NCBI GenBank assembly: GCA_964580575.1
Contig: CAZOLJ010000086.1
Coordinates: 1 to 18,548 of the forward strand
DNA: 18,548 nt
DNA from: CAVPDE01 sp964580575
Lineage (GTDB): Bacteria; Desulfobacterota; DSM-4660; Desulfatiglandales; HGW-15
Reading direction: 5' to 3'
Shown here: in pieces, positions 1-7,445 of the stretch
How the letters are laid out: each line of letters begins with the position of its first letter
Position numbering within the stretch: the stretch's first letter is position 1
Translations under genes and position numbers: made by a program
The notes under the pieces: generated by a model
Databases searched by the model: none
Seen by the model: the letters and a program-made list of their open reading frames with translations, nothing else
What the model was told of the DNA's origin: nothing

Positions 1-1
1 G

Positions 2-115
2 TCAAATATCAAATTGCCAAAAAGCGACACACAATTTATGAAACACGGTACTAGCCGGAGACCGTCCACGCTGAAGGAGATCGAAAAGACCGCCCAAAGG
101 CTAATGGATAGCTGA
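2..115 (+). CDS. Possible 3' end of an upstream reading frame
   Basis: The frame is open from the window edge to a TGA at 113-115, with an internal ATG at 38. The last residues are basic and helical (KEIEKTAQRLMDS). No family is recognisable from 37 residues. It could be the C-terminus of a gene starting outside the window or a chance open frame. Confidence 0.2.
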   Translation, partial: SNIKLPKSDTQFMKHGTSRRPSTLKEIEKTAQRLMDS

Positions 116-212
116 CCAAAAAGGGGAAATAGATTTTTTAGTGAGAAAAGCAAAAACCGGCAAAGGAACTGGAGACGCTGCGCATCGGTTTCCAGGGAAG
201 GAGGATCACCCC

Positions 213-503
213 ATGGCGTTGAGTTTCAGAATTGTCATGCATGAGAACAGTGAAAACCTTTACTTGAGACTCGTCGGGGACTTTGATGGTTCATCGGCTT
301 TTGAACTGCTCGAAGTTCTGAAAGACAGAGCCCACGCCGTCCAAAAGGTGTTCATCCACACGGGGGGCCTCGGAGAAATTCACCCTTTTGGCGAGGGCGT
401 ATTTGAGAAGAGGACCTCCGAGTTGAGAGAGAAATTGCAAAAACTCTACTTTACAGGGGATAAAGCGCAATTAATTGCACCGGATCAGAGCTTGTGTGTC
501 TAA
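213..503 (+). CDS. Small STAS-like domain protein
   Basis: A 96-residue cytoplasmic protein with alternating strands and helices: the early strand LYLRLVGDFDG, a helix (SSAFELLEVLKDRA), a second strand (KVFIHTGGLGEIHPFG), then a basic helix and a last strand. This resembles the STAS fold of anti-sigma-factor antagonists, which bind partner proteins. The phosphorylatable Ser/Thr of SpoIIAA-type proteins cannot be placed with certainty. I chose the ATG at 213 over an earlier in-frame start at 141 because a strong ribosome site (GGAAGGAGG, 196-204) sits 8 bases upstream and the first 24 residues of the longer form look non-coding. It is the first gene of a compact operon and overlaps the next start. 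The family call is by fold impression, not by a diagnostic motif. Confidence 0.55.
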   Translation: MALSFRIVMHENSENLYLRLVGDFDGSSAFELLEVLKDRAHAVQKVFIHTGGLGEIHPFGEGVFEKRTSELREKLQKLYFTGDKAQLIAPDQSLCV

Positions 504-880
504 ATGCGCTGCCCTTGCTGGGACAAGGACAATGCAGGCCTGATTGCATGTGCAGATCCTGTTTTGCGCTAAACCAGGCTCCCGACAGACCGGAGGGCAG
601 AGGCGAAAAGGGGCGAAAGGGTGGGCTCCCGGACAGGAAGAGTTTTGAGAATCTCTACGGAAGGAGGGTAAGTAGCACCGATGGGAAGTACGTGCAAAGC
701 GGCAAGGAGCGTGTGATTCTGGCGAAAAATGGCATGGTTTTCATTCAAGCATGGATTGATCTTCAGTTGAAACGCGAGACGAGACAGGACATCAGAAGGT
801 GGCTGGAATCCAAGAAGACAAGAGTTGAGAAGCAAATCGAGGGGCTGGACCGCCATGTGAAATGGGAAGGGAAATCATGA
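494..880 (+). CDS. Small hypothetical protein with Cys cluster and basic helical tail
   Basis: I do not recognise this 128-residue protein. It starts at a GTG that overlaps the end of the STAS-like gene and ends in a TGA overlapping the start of the GT20 gene (ATGA at 877-880), the pattern of translational coupling. The N-terminal part has four closely spaced cysteines (CRPDCMCRSC) that could bind a metal. The C-terminal third is highly charged and probably helical (RETRQDIRRWLESKK). The segment around residues 50-90 (GRRVSSTDGKYVQSGKERV) reads like real coding sequence. A better ribosome site at 659-668 leads to an ATG in another frame that stops after 11 codons, so the true start is uncertain. 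The gene is supported mainly by its position in the operon. Confidence 0.45.
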   Translation: MCLNALPLLGQGQCRPDCMCRSCFALNQAPDRPEGRGEKGRKGGLPDRKSFENLYGRRVSSTDGKYVQSGKERVILAKNGMVFIQAWIDLQLKRETRQDIRRWLESKKTRVEKQIEGLDRHVKWEGKS

Positions 881-2922
881 TGAAGGGGTTTCCGCTCTGG
901 CGTGCTGGGTTTCTCTTCATTGCGTTGGTTATGTGTTTTGATGGTTGCCGTTCCATCTCAGATCGCCGGGCTTACGGGGCAGCGGAGTTTAAGCCGAACA
1001 CACAGGCAAAGCTCCCGGCCTCGGCAGAGATTGCGCAGGGCTCAAAAGAAAGGGAGGCCGTCGACGGGATCGGCTCTCCTTTGACAGGAGCGCAATGCGC
1101 CTACGCTTTGGAAGGCCCGGAGACCGGCGAAACCCTTGAGACAGCAGAAGACTCTCATTGGGAAGCTTCTCAGGACAATCCCCAGGCACTCTTGAACTCG
1201 GCGGTAGAGTACTGCCAGAGATCGAGCGGGTTGCGGGAAAAGGGGGACGCCGAGGACGGCTTGCTCAAGGGCATCAGACCGGAGCCTCTGAAATTCGGCG
1301 AGGGCGGCCTGGTGAATGCCATGGCAGGCCTGCTCAAGCAAACCGCGTTAAACCCCACCTGGGTGGGAGCCTCGTTGGGCGACAGGGACATTGATGTGGC
1401 CAGAGGCCACTACGCCGGGTTTTTCAAGAAAACGACAGAAGCAGGGCACGCCCCTGAGTTTTTCCCGCAGATCAGCATCGGGCAAAACAACCGCCTGCAC
1501 TTTCGATATCGGGAGTATGACTTCCACATGCGGTTTGTGTTCTTCGACAAGGAACCCATGCACAGCTATTGCAGTGAGTTTGCCAACGGATTTCTCTGGC
1601 CTCTGCTGCATTTGACGCGGTCCCCTCTCTTCTACAAAAAAACCAAAGCGTTTCCGCGACCCCATTTTGAAAAAAACGATTTCATCCAGTACACCAGCAG
1701 CGCCGCAACCTTCGCGAACACGGTCATTGACGAAATACGCAGGAGCGAGGAGTTCCGGAAAAAGGCCGGAAACATCGCGGTCTGGAATCAGGACTACCAC
1801 CTCCTGCAGATCGCCGAGACATGCAGAGGCGTGCTCCGGAAAAGAAAGTTTTCTGAAGAAGAAAGGAAGAAAATCTCCATCGGCCAATTCATCCACACCC
1901 CTTTCTTCGACATTCATGAAATCCAGGGGCTTATGAGGGAAGACAAGAGGGCCAGAGTGAAAGCTGAAGTCTCCGATCCCTTCGGAGAAACCATCGAAAG
2001 CGTCCTTCAGAAACTGACCTGGGGAATGCTTTCCAATGACTTCATCGGATTTCACACCAAGGAGTACTGCGACAATTACCTGGAAGCCTTGGAGGAATGG
2101 TTCCCGGTGAAGATCAAAATCGTCAATCACTCCTATCAGGTCCGGTACCAGGAGAGAAAGACCATCGTCGGCGCTTTCCCGATCGGTCTCGATACGGACC
2201 GGATCCTTCTCGAAGTCACAGGGGACAAGCGGCTGGATTATTCCTTGGACGGGCAGGATCTTTACGAAACCCTCATGCGTGAAAAGCGAAAGGGACGCTA
2301 CCTCTTCGGGGGTCTGGAACGGTGCGATTACACAAAGGGTCTGATCGTGAGACTGGCGATCTTCCGAAATGCTTTGGCCCGCCTGAGAGAGGGAGGAAAG
2401 GATGCGTTCTTCTACCAGGTCACGGCTCCGAGCCGATCCGAAAACCCGGATTACGGATACCTTCAAAAGGTTCTTCACCGAGACGTCAGAGACATCAACA
2501 TGACCCTGCCGGGAAAACCGATGACCTATTCGCCTAAGGGCATCCCTCCCCCACAGAACTACCGGTTCATGAAGGAAATGGATGTGATGTTCGTCACCCC
2601 CTTGGAAGACGGCATGAATCTCGTTGCCTTCGAATACATCCTGTCCCAGAAATTCCGGAGCCCTGAGGAGCGAGGGATTCTTGTTCTCAGCACCAGCGGG
2701 GCTTCAAGGGTTCTGAAAAAGAGGGGCTTCGGAGAAGAGGATGGAATCATCTATGTCAATCCCATGAAACCCAAGGAAGCAGGGGAAAAGACCGCAGAAG
2801 CCTTGAAAAGAAAAAGACATTTGTCGGAAAGAGTCATCCGGTACGTGGAACAGGAGCGCCGGGTCGATGACTGGGCACAAAGAAACGTGGACGCGATTGT
2901 CCTCGCTAGGAAGACCTCATGA
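877..2922 (+). CDS. GT20 family glycosyltransferase (trehalose-6-phosphate synthase-like) with N-terminal export-type segment
   Basis: GT20 enzymes transfer glucose from a nucleotide sugar to a phosphorylated acceptor; OtsA makes trehalose-6-phosphate. Family landmarks are in order (numbered from ATG 877): GGLVNAM near 145, NQDYHL with D306 (OtsA D130 equivalent), IHTPF with H340 (OtsA H154), GLERCDYTKGL with R482 and K487 (OtsA R262/K267 pair, same spacing), and DGMNLVAFEY from D578 (donor binding). The catalytic core therefore looks intact. At 681 residues it is about 200 longer than OtsA. The excess is a 140-residue N-terminal region that begins with basic residues and a hydrophobic stretch (FLFIALVMCFDGC), which looks like a signal peptide, imperfect lipobox or membrane anchor. 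GGAAGGG lies just upstream; ATG 877 overlaps the previous stop. Acceptor identity (glucose-6-phosphate or glycerol-3-phosphate) cannot be told from the sequence. Confidence 0.85.
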   Translation: MMKGFPLWRAGFLFIALVMCFDGCRSISDRRAYGAAEFKPNTQAKLPASAEIAQGSKEREAVDGIGSPLTGAQCAYALEGPETGETLETAEDSHWEASQDNPQALLNSAVEYCQRSSGLREKGDAEDGLLKGIRPEPLKFGEGGLVNAMAGLLKQTALNPTWVGASLGDRDIDVARGHYAGFFKKTTEAGHAPEFFPQISIGQNNRLHFRYREYDFHMRFVFFDKEPMHSYCSEFANGFLWPLLHLTRSPLFYKKTKAFPRPHFEKNDFIQYTSSAATFANTVIDEIRRSEEFRKKAGNIAVWNQDYHLLQIAETCRGVLRKRKFSEEERKKISIGQFIHTPFFDIHEIQGLMREDKRARVKAEVSDPFGETIESVLQKLTWGMLSNDFIGFHTKEYCDNYLEALEEWFPVKIKIVNHSYQVRYQERKTIVGAFPIGLDTDRILLEVTGDKRLDYSLDGQDLYETLMREKRKGRYLFGGLERCDYTKGLIVRLAIFRNALARLREGGKDAFFYQVTAPSRSENPDYGYLQKVLHRDVRDINMTLPGKPMTYSPKGIPPPQNYRFMKEMDVMFVTPLEDGMNLVAFEYILSQKFRSPEERGILVLSTSGASRVLKKRGFGEEDGIIYVNPMKPKEAGEKTAEALKRKRHLSERVIRYVEQERRVDDWAQRNVDAIVLARKTS

Positions 2923-3392
2923 ACCACTCGCTTCCAAGACAGCATCCGAAGCTCTTTTTCCTTGTGATCTATTTCTGTTTGTGGTGCTTGGCGGGAGTTT
3001 GGACAGAGACTCACGCCCTAGCTGAAGAAAACGGAGCAGCCTCTTCGAGAGTGAATATCAAGGAGGGCAGGATTTCCGTGTCTGCAAAAGATGTTCCCCT
3101 GGAGCTTTTGTGCAAAGATATTGAAAGCAAGAGTGGCATACGCTTCAGGATCCAGGATGCCGTTCTCGGCGATAAGCTTTCCATCGAACTCAAGGATCTT
3201 CCGCTGCTCAAAGGACTCAGGCGGCTGCTCGTGCGCGTGAACTATATGCTCTGCTTTGACGAGCGAAACAAGCTCTCAGAGGTCTTCATCGCAAGACAAG
3301 CAGCGCCCTACACTCCTCCGGTGCTGAGAAAACCTCCCTCGCGGCGTGAAATACCGAGCTTCAGGCGTACCTTCAATAGACTCCGCCCATGA
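2919..3392 (+). CDS. Small exported protein with STN-like (secretin/TonB short N-terminal) domain
   Basis: A 157-residue protein that starts with a signal peptide (basic N-terminus, hydrophobic FFLVIYFCLWCLAGVW, cleavage probably near THALA). It continues with about 75 residues of STN pattern: ISVSAKDVPLELLCKDIESKSGIRFRI, then LSIELKDLPLLKGLRRLL. STN domains occur at the N-termini of secretins and TonB-dependent receptors and sit in the periplasm as protein-interaction modules; here it stands alone, followed by a short Pro/Arg-rich tail. Its ATG overlaps the GT20 stop (ATGA at 2919-2922), so it is translationally coupled to that gene. A periplasmic partner next to a GT20 protein with an export segment suggests both act in the envelope, which is inference. 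Confidence 0.7.
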   Translation: MNHSLPRQHPKLFFLVIYFCLWCLAGVWTETHALAEENGAASSRVNIKEGRISVSAKDVPLELLCKDIESKSGIRFRIQDAVLGDKLSIELKDLPLLKGLRRLLVRVNYMLCFDERNKLSEVFIARQAAPYTPPVLRKPPSRREIPSFRRTFNRLRP

Positions 3393-3486
3393 AGACCGAG
3401 CCCACTGGCAACCGAGACATCGAATATCCGGTGGCTTTTGACTCACAATTCACCATAGAGAGGAGAGATAGGGGAGAGAGGGTTTA

Positions 3487-3510
3487 ATGCTGCCCCAAAA
3501 TGGGACTTAG
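3487..3510 (+). other. Seven-codon mini-ORF overlapping the amidase start
   Basis: The purine-rich stretch at 3458-3482 is the best ribosome site upstream of the amidase, but it is spaced for the ATG at 3487. That frame encodes MLPQNGT and ends at TAG 3508-3510, inside the amidase start region. It may couple ribosomes into the amidase start at 3500 or 3512, or be chance. Confidence 0.25.
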
Positions 3511-4252
3511 AATGGTATTCCCGCGCCTAGGTTTCCTTTGTCGAACAACGTTTGTATCGGTTCTGGCTGCGATATCACTGACCCTGTGGGTCCCAGCATG
3601 GGCTGGCTACAGTCGCTCAGAGCGAACAGCATTTCAGCGCTCTATTGTCGACAAGCGTGCCGAACTTCACCGGCAGTACAAGAAAATCCTGCGGAAAAAG
3701 ACAAAATATATCATCGTCCACACATCGGAGGCGGGACTCACAAGTACCCTCAACTCCGTTTTAAAGGGTAAATGCGTGCGAAGGGGACGCACCATCGGCG
3801 GACATGCCCACTATGTGATCGCGCGAAACGGTCGTACCTACCGTACACTTGACAAACGGCACATCGCGGATCACGCTGGGACCAGCATGTGGAAAGGCGA
3901 GACAAACATCAGCAAGGTTTCCCTCGCCATCGAACTTGTCGGATACCACCGCACCTCGGTCACACGGCAACAGTACCGATCGATCGGAATTCTCATCGAC
4001 ATTCTATCTGATGAATACGGATTGAACGATCGAGCCGTGCTCACTCATAGCCAGATCGCCTATGGAAAACCAAATCGATGGGTACGGACGCACCACCGCG
4101 GCCGAAAACAATGCGCCAAAAACTTTGATCGTGGCAAAGCAGGATTGGGTCGGACCTGGACCTATGACCCGGATGTTCGCGCAGGCCGGCTTACAGCCGA
4201 CCCTAAACTGGTAACCCTTTTTTATGCGCCAGGAAAGATGAAGCCACTCTGA
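3500..4252 (+). pseudogene. Exported N-acetylmuramoyl-L-alanine amidase (Amidase_2 type), apparently frameshifted before its C-terminal repeats
   Basis: This enzyme cleaves the amide bond between N-acetylmuramic acid and the stem peptide of peptidoglycan. A signal peptide runs to about residue 35 (cleavage after VPAWA). The Amidase_2/PGRP-like domain begins near residue 70 with KYIIVHTSE (first zinc His), then HAHYVIARNGRTYR, DHAG, SLAIELVG, and THSQIAYGKPNRW (second zinc His); the Asp in KNFDRG is a candidate third ligand. The catalytic domain looks complete to about residue 235. The frame then ends PGKMKPL at TGA 4250-4252, while an adjacent frame (open from 4207) continues into three LysM-like repeats that have no start codon before the first repeat. 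I infer one original amidase-LysM protein broken by a one-base change between 4207 and 4250. The truncated amidase may still be made and active. Confidence 0.7.
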
Positions 4253-4278
4253 TCGGCTCCAATACGATTACCCCTTCC

Positions 4279-4422
4279 AACTCAGCTTGGTCTATCGCCG
4301 GGGACGACTATGATGATCCCACTACCTTGTATCGCCTGCCGAACGGAAGACCCATCGCCGGAAACGAGATCGAAAACCGCATCGGGTGGAACCGACTTCC
4401 GGAAAAGACCGTGGTATTGTTC
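4279..4422 (+). repeat. LysM-like repeat unit 1
   Basis: The unit runs from NSAWSIAGDDY through TLYRLPNG to LPEKTVVLF, about 48 residues. It shares with units 2 and 3 the Y at its tenth or so position, the [LF]P-x-G turn and the closing LP-x-x-T/V-x-V/L. Confidence 0.55.
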
Positions 4423-4485
4423 AACCAGGCCGACCCACCCCTTGCTGGCGCTAACCAGGGACCGGTCAAGACGATATTAGACGGC

Positions 4486-4620
4486 TTGACGGCATGGTCT
4501 CTTGCAGGACCAGCCTACCATCATCCAAACACCTTCTATTTTTTCCCTGAAGGCCTTCTGAAAAACGGACAACAAATCAACGACTGGCACGATCTTCCGT
4601 CCAACACCATGGTCATCATC
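4486..4620 (+). repeat. LysM-like repeat unit 2
   Basis: The unit runs from LTAWSLAGPAY through TFYFFPEG to LPSNTMVII, about 45 residues. The conserved Y lies 69 codons after that of unit 1. Confidence 0.55.
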
Positions 4621-4659
4621 GGATATCTGCCGCCCCACCATGTTACCGTCAAGAAACCG

Positions 4660-4785
4660 CCGGTTCGGTTCGCGGGTAATCGTTACGATCGTCGCGATAC
4701 ACTCAATTACCTTCCGGACGGCCGGTTGATCACCGGGGATCAAATCGAAGATTTCACTTGCTTACCTTGTGGAGTCCAGCTATTC
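4660..4785 (+). repeat. LysM-like repeat unit 3
   Basis: The unit runs from PVRFAGNRY through TLNYLPDG to LPCGVQLF, about 42 residues. It has lost the AWS opening but keeps AG-x-x-Y, LP-x-G and the closing LP. The conserved Y lies 56 codons after that of unit 2. Confidence 0.5.
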
Positions 4786-5259
4786 CTGCCGTCACGAAAG
4801 CCGTAATGAATCTCAGGCCCCTTCACCTATCTTCTCTCACGGAGGAAATTTAGCAAGCAATCAACACTCTAGGTGTTTCGCGGGCATGATGATCATTGTC
4901 CAACAGCTTTGAAAGTCGAGCGTGGACCAGAGACCCACACAATGATGAAACAATTATTTCGCCATTCGATATTCCTTGTTCAATCTTCTTCGCTCGCAAG
5001 TGTAGGGCATGCCACTTCAAATTTGTTCAAGTCTCGCTCAGCAACTGCCAAGGCTATCAGTAAGTGCCGCCCTGGATCTTCTTGCCTTTTTTCATGCAAA
5101 TACTTTAGTGATTCCAGATCAAGGGCGGCATACTTCACCTATGAGTTACGCCATTTCAAAGCCCACGTGCATGCAGTAACCCTTGAAGGGCACAGCCGGT
5201 TTGTAGGATACTCCTGCCATATGGATGAAGATCACCAAGTATGAATCTGATTGTAGTTG

Positions 5260-5295
5260 CCGGATGCCTATTGCCAATGGCCCTCATCCGGTTTT
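5260..5295 (+). terminator. Terminator-like hairpin
   Basis: CCGGATG (5260-5266) pairs perfectly with CATCCGG (5285-5291), and TTTT follows at 5292-5295. The 18-base interval can pair further (ATTG with CAAT). No convincing gene ends just upstream, so this could be part of a repeat instead. Confidence 0.3.
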
Positions 5296-5475
5296 GATTA
5301 GCATTCGAATGCTTGAAAATGGGCTGCTTATGACTTCGATACTTATGTTGCGTGGGGATGTAGCTCACTGAAAGGAATGTATTTTCTGTGTTTGGCTGGA
5401 GATATTGTGGATTGGCAATGATGGCGACGGGTTAGGTCGTTTTTGATGGAGATGGATTTTGGAACACGCAACATA

Positions 5476-5600
5476 ACGATACGGATGGTTCCGCTAACCC
5501 AACTGATCTGAGGTTCAAGATTTCAACGGCATGCTCAGGTTCCGGTTCAAGTGTCGAAAACCTAACCGGCGCCTCTCTATCCACGCGATAGGCTGGATTT
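5476..5600 (+). repeat. Dispersed repeat, copy C
   Basis: CGATACGG at 5478 is followed 53 bases later by ATGCTCAGGTTCCG at 5531. Downstream, TCGAAA, AACCGG, TATCC and CGCGATA match copy A (13735 onward) in order and spacing for about 95 bases at roughly three-quarters identity by eye. Unlike copies A, B and D, I find no attC-like hairpin directly to its left. Confidence 0.6.
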
Positions 5601-5816
5601 GGGAATTCATTACGGGTCGTCTTTCTCCCTGCTTGATAGGTTTGGATTCGTAATCATAAGCCGCAGCTATTCATCATGCATCAGGATGGAGGATCTCATC
5701 TCACTTAATTCGCGCTGTGCAACGACCATCCATCGAAAGGCCTTTTTTTGAGAGCTTGCGGCTTTCTAAGACGGTCCCAAAAGGGGTTGCCGGACTGGCT
5801 CCAATTCCTCATTCGG

Positions 5817-5845
5817 TTGATATCCCTTTATAATCTTGCTATTGT
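5817..5845 (+). promoter_or_regulatory. Possible sigma-70 promoter of the AraC-type gene
   Basis: TTGATA (5817-5822) and TATTGT (5840-5845) are separated by 17 bases, about 84 bases upstream of the probable ATG at 5929. The -10 match is modest. Confidence 0.3.
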
Positions 5846-5928
5846 AAATGAAAGTTGAGTTCGCAGTTTTTTCATGACACAAACAGCGATAGAATTGGAA
5901 GAGCAAGTCATGGCGGTTTCAGATTGAC

Positions 5929-6825
5929 ATGGTGCGAAAGAAAGACAGTGAAGTCCCAAACTCGACGGTGATTTCAGGGGCAACGACCCTAGACAGCACA
6001 GCCCTCGGCTGGCAGGATCTCGCTTTGGCCGAATGGCAGGATGTACCGCCGTAAGAAGCTTATGAAAAGGAATTGGCTAGACACCTGATCGTCATTCATA
6101 CCACCCCTAAGCCGGTGCGCGTGTTTGAGCGCGCCGATAGCTTTCGCGCCCAAGGGGTAGCGCACGCTGGTGATGTTAATCTGTTGTCATCGGGAGAAGA
6201 AGCCTTTTGCCGCTGGGACCAACCGCTATCTTTTATTCGGTTGGAGCTCTCGCCCGCCTACTTAAAGGAACTCGCCCAGCGTATAGACTACCCTCGCCCG
6301 GATCAGTTGCAAGTCATCCACAGCTTTCATGGGCGGGACATGAGAATTCTCCAAATCACTCGGTGGTTGCTGGAGGAACTGCGCAACGGCGGCATAGGGG
6401 GAAAGCTCTTTGCTGACTCGCTAGCCCATCTTCTGGCCGTGCATCTTTTGCGCTTCTATACCGGTCATTCGGTCAGGCAACTACCTACGGTACCTTTCGC
6501 ACAGGCTCGACAGCCTGTGGCGCGTGCGATTGAATACATGCACGCAAACCTCGATCAGCCCATCTCCCTCAAGAAGGTTGCAGAGGCGGCTCACATAAGT
6601 CCTTCTCACCTGTTACGGATCTTCAAGCGGGCTACCGGATCTCCATTGCATCAGTTCTTGATTCGTCTCCGGGTCAACCGCGCCAGGAAATTGCTCCTCA
6701 CTGGTAATGCGTCTATCGCGGATGTTGCCGCTGAAGTCGGTTTTGCTGACCAGAGCCATCTGACCCGCCACTTCAAGCGCCTTCTGGGCACGACACCGAA
6801 AAAGATTTTCCACGAGTTGAAATAA
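5929..6825 (+). pseudogene. AraC-family transcriptional regulator interrupted by an in-frame TAA
   Basis: The C-terminal hundred residues form a classic AraC/XylS double helix-turn-helix: ISLKKVAEAAHISPSHLLRIFKR, then ASIADVAAEVGFADQSHLTRHFK and the closing LGTTPKKIF. The N-terminal part is the usual effector/dimerisation domain. Read from ATG 5929 the protein would be 298 residues, the normal size, but codon 42 is TAA (6052-6054) in the context WQDVPP-stop-EAYEKELARH. Sequence on both sides of the stop is in the same frame and reads as continuous protein, so this is a nonsense mutation rather than a boundary. A shortened protein of 250 residues could start at TTG 6073, keeping the DNA-binding domain. 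It probably regulated the downstream SnoaL/hydrolase genes on the same strand. Confidence 0.75.
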
Positions 6826-6921
6826 AGATCATTTCATTCAAAAAATGAGCCCAATTCGTTCAAGACTCCGGCCTTGCTACAACTTATATTTTCTGCCGTG
6901 GAAGGGGATGAGAGGATAGCC

Positions 6922-7413
6922 ATGAAGAGACTCAGCGCATTGGTCATATGCTTGTTTTTGGTGATTGTCGGATATCGTTTCGCTTGGGCCGATGAAGCGG
7001 CCAATCTTGCATTGATCAAGAAGTTTTATGAAGCCTATGCGACAGGGGATGCCAATAAGGTTGCAGCATTTTTGTCAGATGACATTTCTTGGCGTATTCC
7101 CGGCCGTCATCCCTTATCAGGAGAAAAGCGGGGTAAGGCTGAAGTAACGGTTTTTTTTGCCGAGTTGGCCAAAGCCGGTTTCAAAGCCGAGCCCATATTT
7201 TTCGGTGCCAGTGAACACTATGTGGTGGATATTCACAGAGGTTGGAGCAACGTTCAAGGATACCCAAATGCCGACACCATTTGGGCTTTGGTGTTTCGGA
7301 TCGAGAAAGGAAAGATTGTGGAAGCAACGAATCTAAGCGCAGACCAGCATGCAGCAGACAACTTCTTTTGGAGTTTCTATAAGCTGGGCCCAATACCCAA
7401 TCGTCTCAGGTAG
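6922..7413 (+). CDS. Exported SnoaL-like (NTF2-fold) protein
   Basis: A 163-residue protein. The signal peptide is MKRLSALVICLFLVIVGYRF followed by AWA, with cleavage after AWA. The mature part is a SnoaL/NTF2-like alpha+beta barrel: the opening helices LALIKKFYEAYATGDANKVAAFLSDD, strand DISWRIPG, GKAEVTVFFAELAK, and closing strands WALVFRIEKGKIVEATN. The family includes polyketide cyclases, ketosteroid-isomerase-like enzymes and non-enzymatic ligand binders; specificity cannot be read here. I chose ATG 6922 rather than the upstream in-frame start at 6874 because the signal peptide begins there and AGAGGA precedes it. It lies 97 bases after the AraC-type gene and 32 bases before a second gene that also begins with a SnoaL-like domain. 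Confidence 0.7.
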   Translation: MKRLSALVICLFLVIVGYRFAWADEAANLALIKKFYEAYATGDANKVAAFLSDDISWRIPGRHPLSGEKRGKAEVTVFFAELAKAGFKAEPIFFGASEHYVVDIHRGWSNVQGYPNADTIWALVFRIEKGKIVEATNLSADQHAADNFFWSFYKLGPIPNRLR

Positions 7414-7445
7414 TCTGCGCGATTCCCGGAAAGGAGGCTCAATCC

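Larger units (their letters stand above)
4207..4806 (+). pseudogene. Frameshifted C-terminal part of the amidase: three LysM-like repeats
   Basis: This is the reading frame one base off the amidase, open from after a stop at 4204-4206 to the TAA at 4804-4806. No ATG, GTG or TTG precedes the first repeat; the first possible start, TTG 4327, cuts that repeat in half. This argues that the segment was once fused to the amidase. Three units share the pattern [ST]AWSxAGxxYxxxxTxYxxP, then a G, a second G, an I and a W or F, then LPxxTxV. The AW-S-[IL]-A opening followed by Y and a closing LPxxTxV resembles LysM, a peptidoglycan/chitin-binding module, which fits an amidase. The units are diverged from standard LysM, so the family call is inference. 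Confidence 0.5.
4807..5928. other. About 1.1 kb without a recognisable gene
   Basis: An open frame at 4873-5244 has no recognisable domain, is rich in Ser, Cys and His, and has no clear ribosome site, so I do not call it a gene. The stretch holds a terminator-like hairpin, one copy of the dispersed repeat (about 5476-5600) and a possible promoter at its right end. Nothing else is identifiable. Confidence 0.5.

Noticed and set aside
1348..2478. Long minus-strand open frame of 376 codons
   Set aside because: It is antisense to the GT20 gene, whose motifs are clear on the + strand. The minus-strand product shows no recognisable domain.
3395..3472. Terminator after the STN-like gene (CCACTGG with CCGGTGG followed by TTTT)
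   Set aside because: The stem has a mismatch and a loop of about 20 bases, so it is too weak to call.
4211..4252. Programmed -1 frameshifting at the T6 run in the amidase
   Set aside because: The codons CTT TTT TAT do not form a classical X-XXY-YYZ slippery heptamer, and six T are short for transcriptional slippage. A mutation is simpler.
4873..5244. Open frame of 123 codons
   Set aside because: It has no domain, no good ribosome site and an unusual Ser/Cys/His-rich composition.
6052..6054. Stop-codon recoding in the AraC gene
   Set aside because: The codon is TAA. Selenocysteine uses TGA and pyrrolysine TAG, so recoding is not expected.
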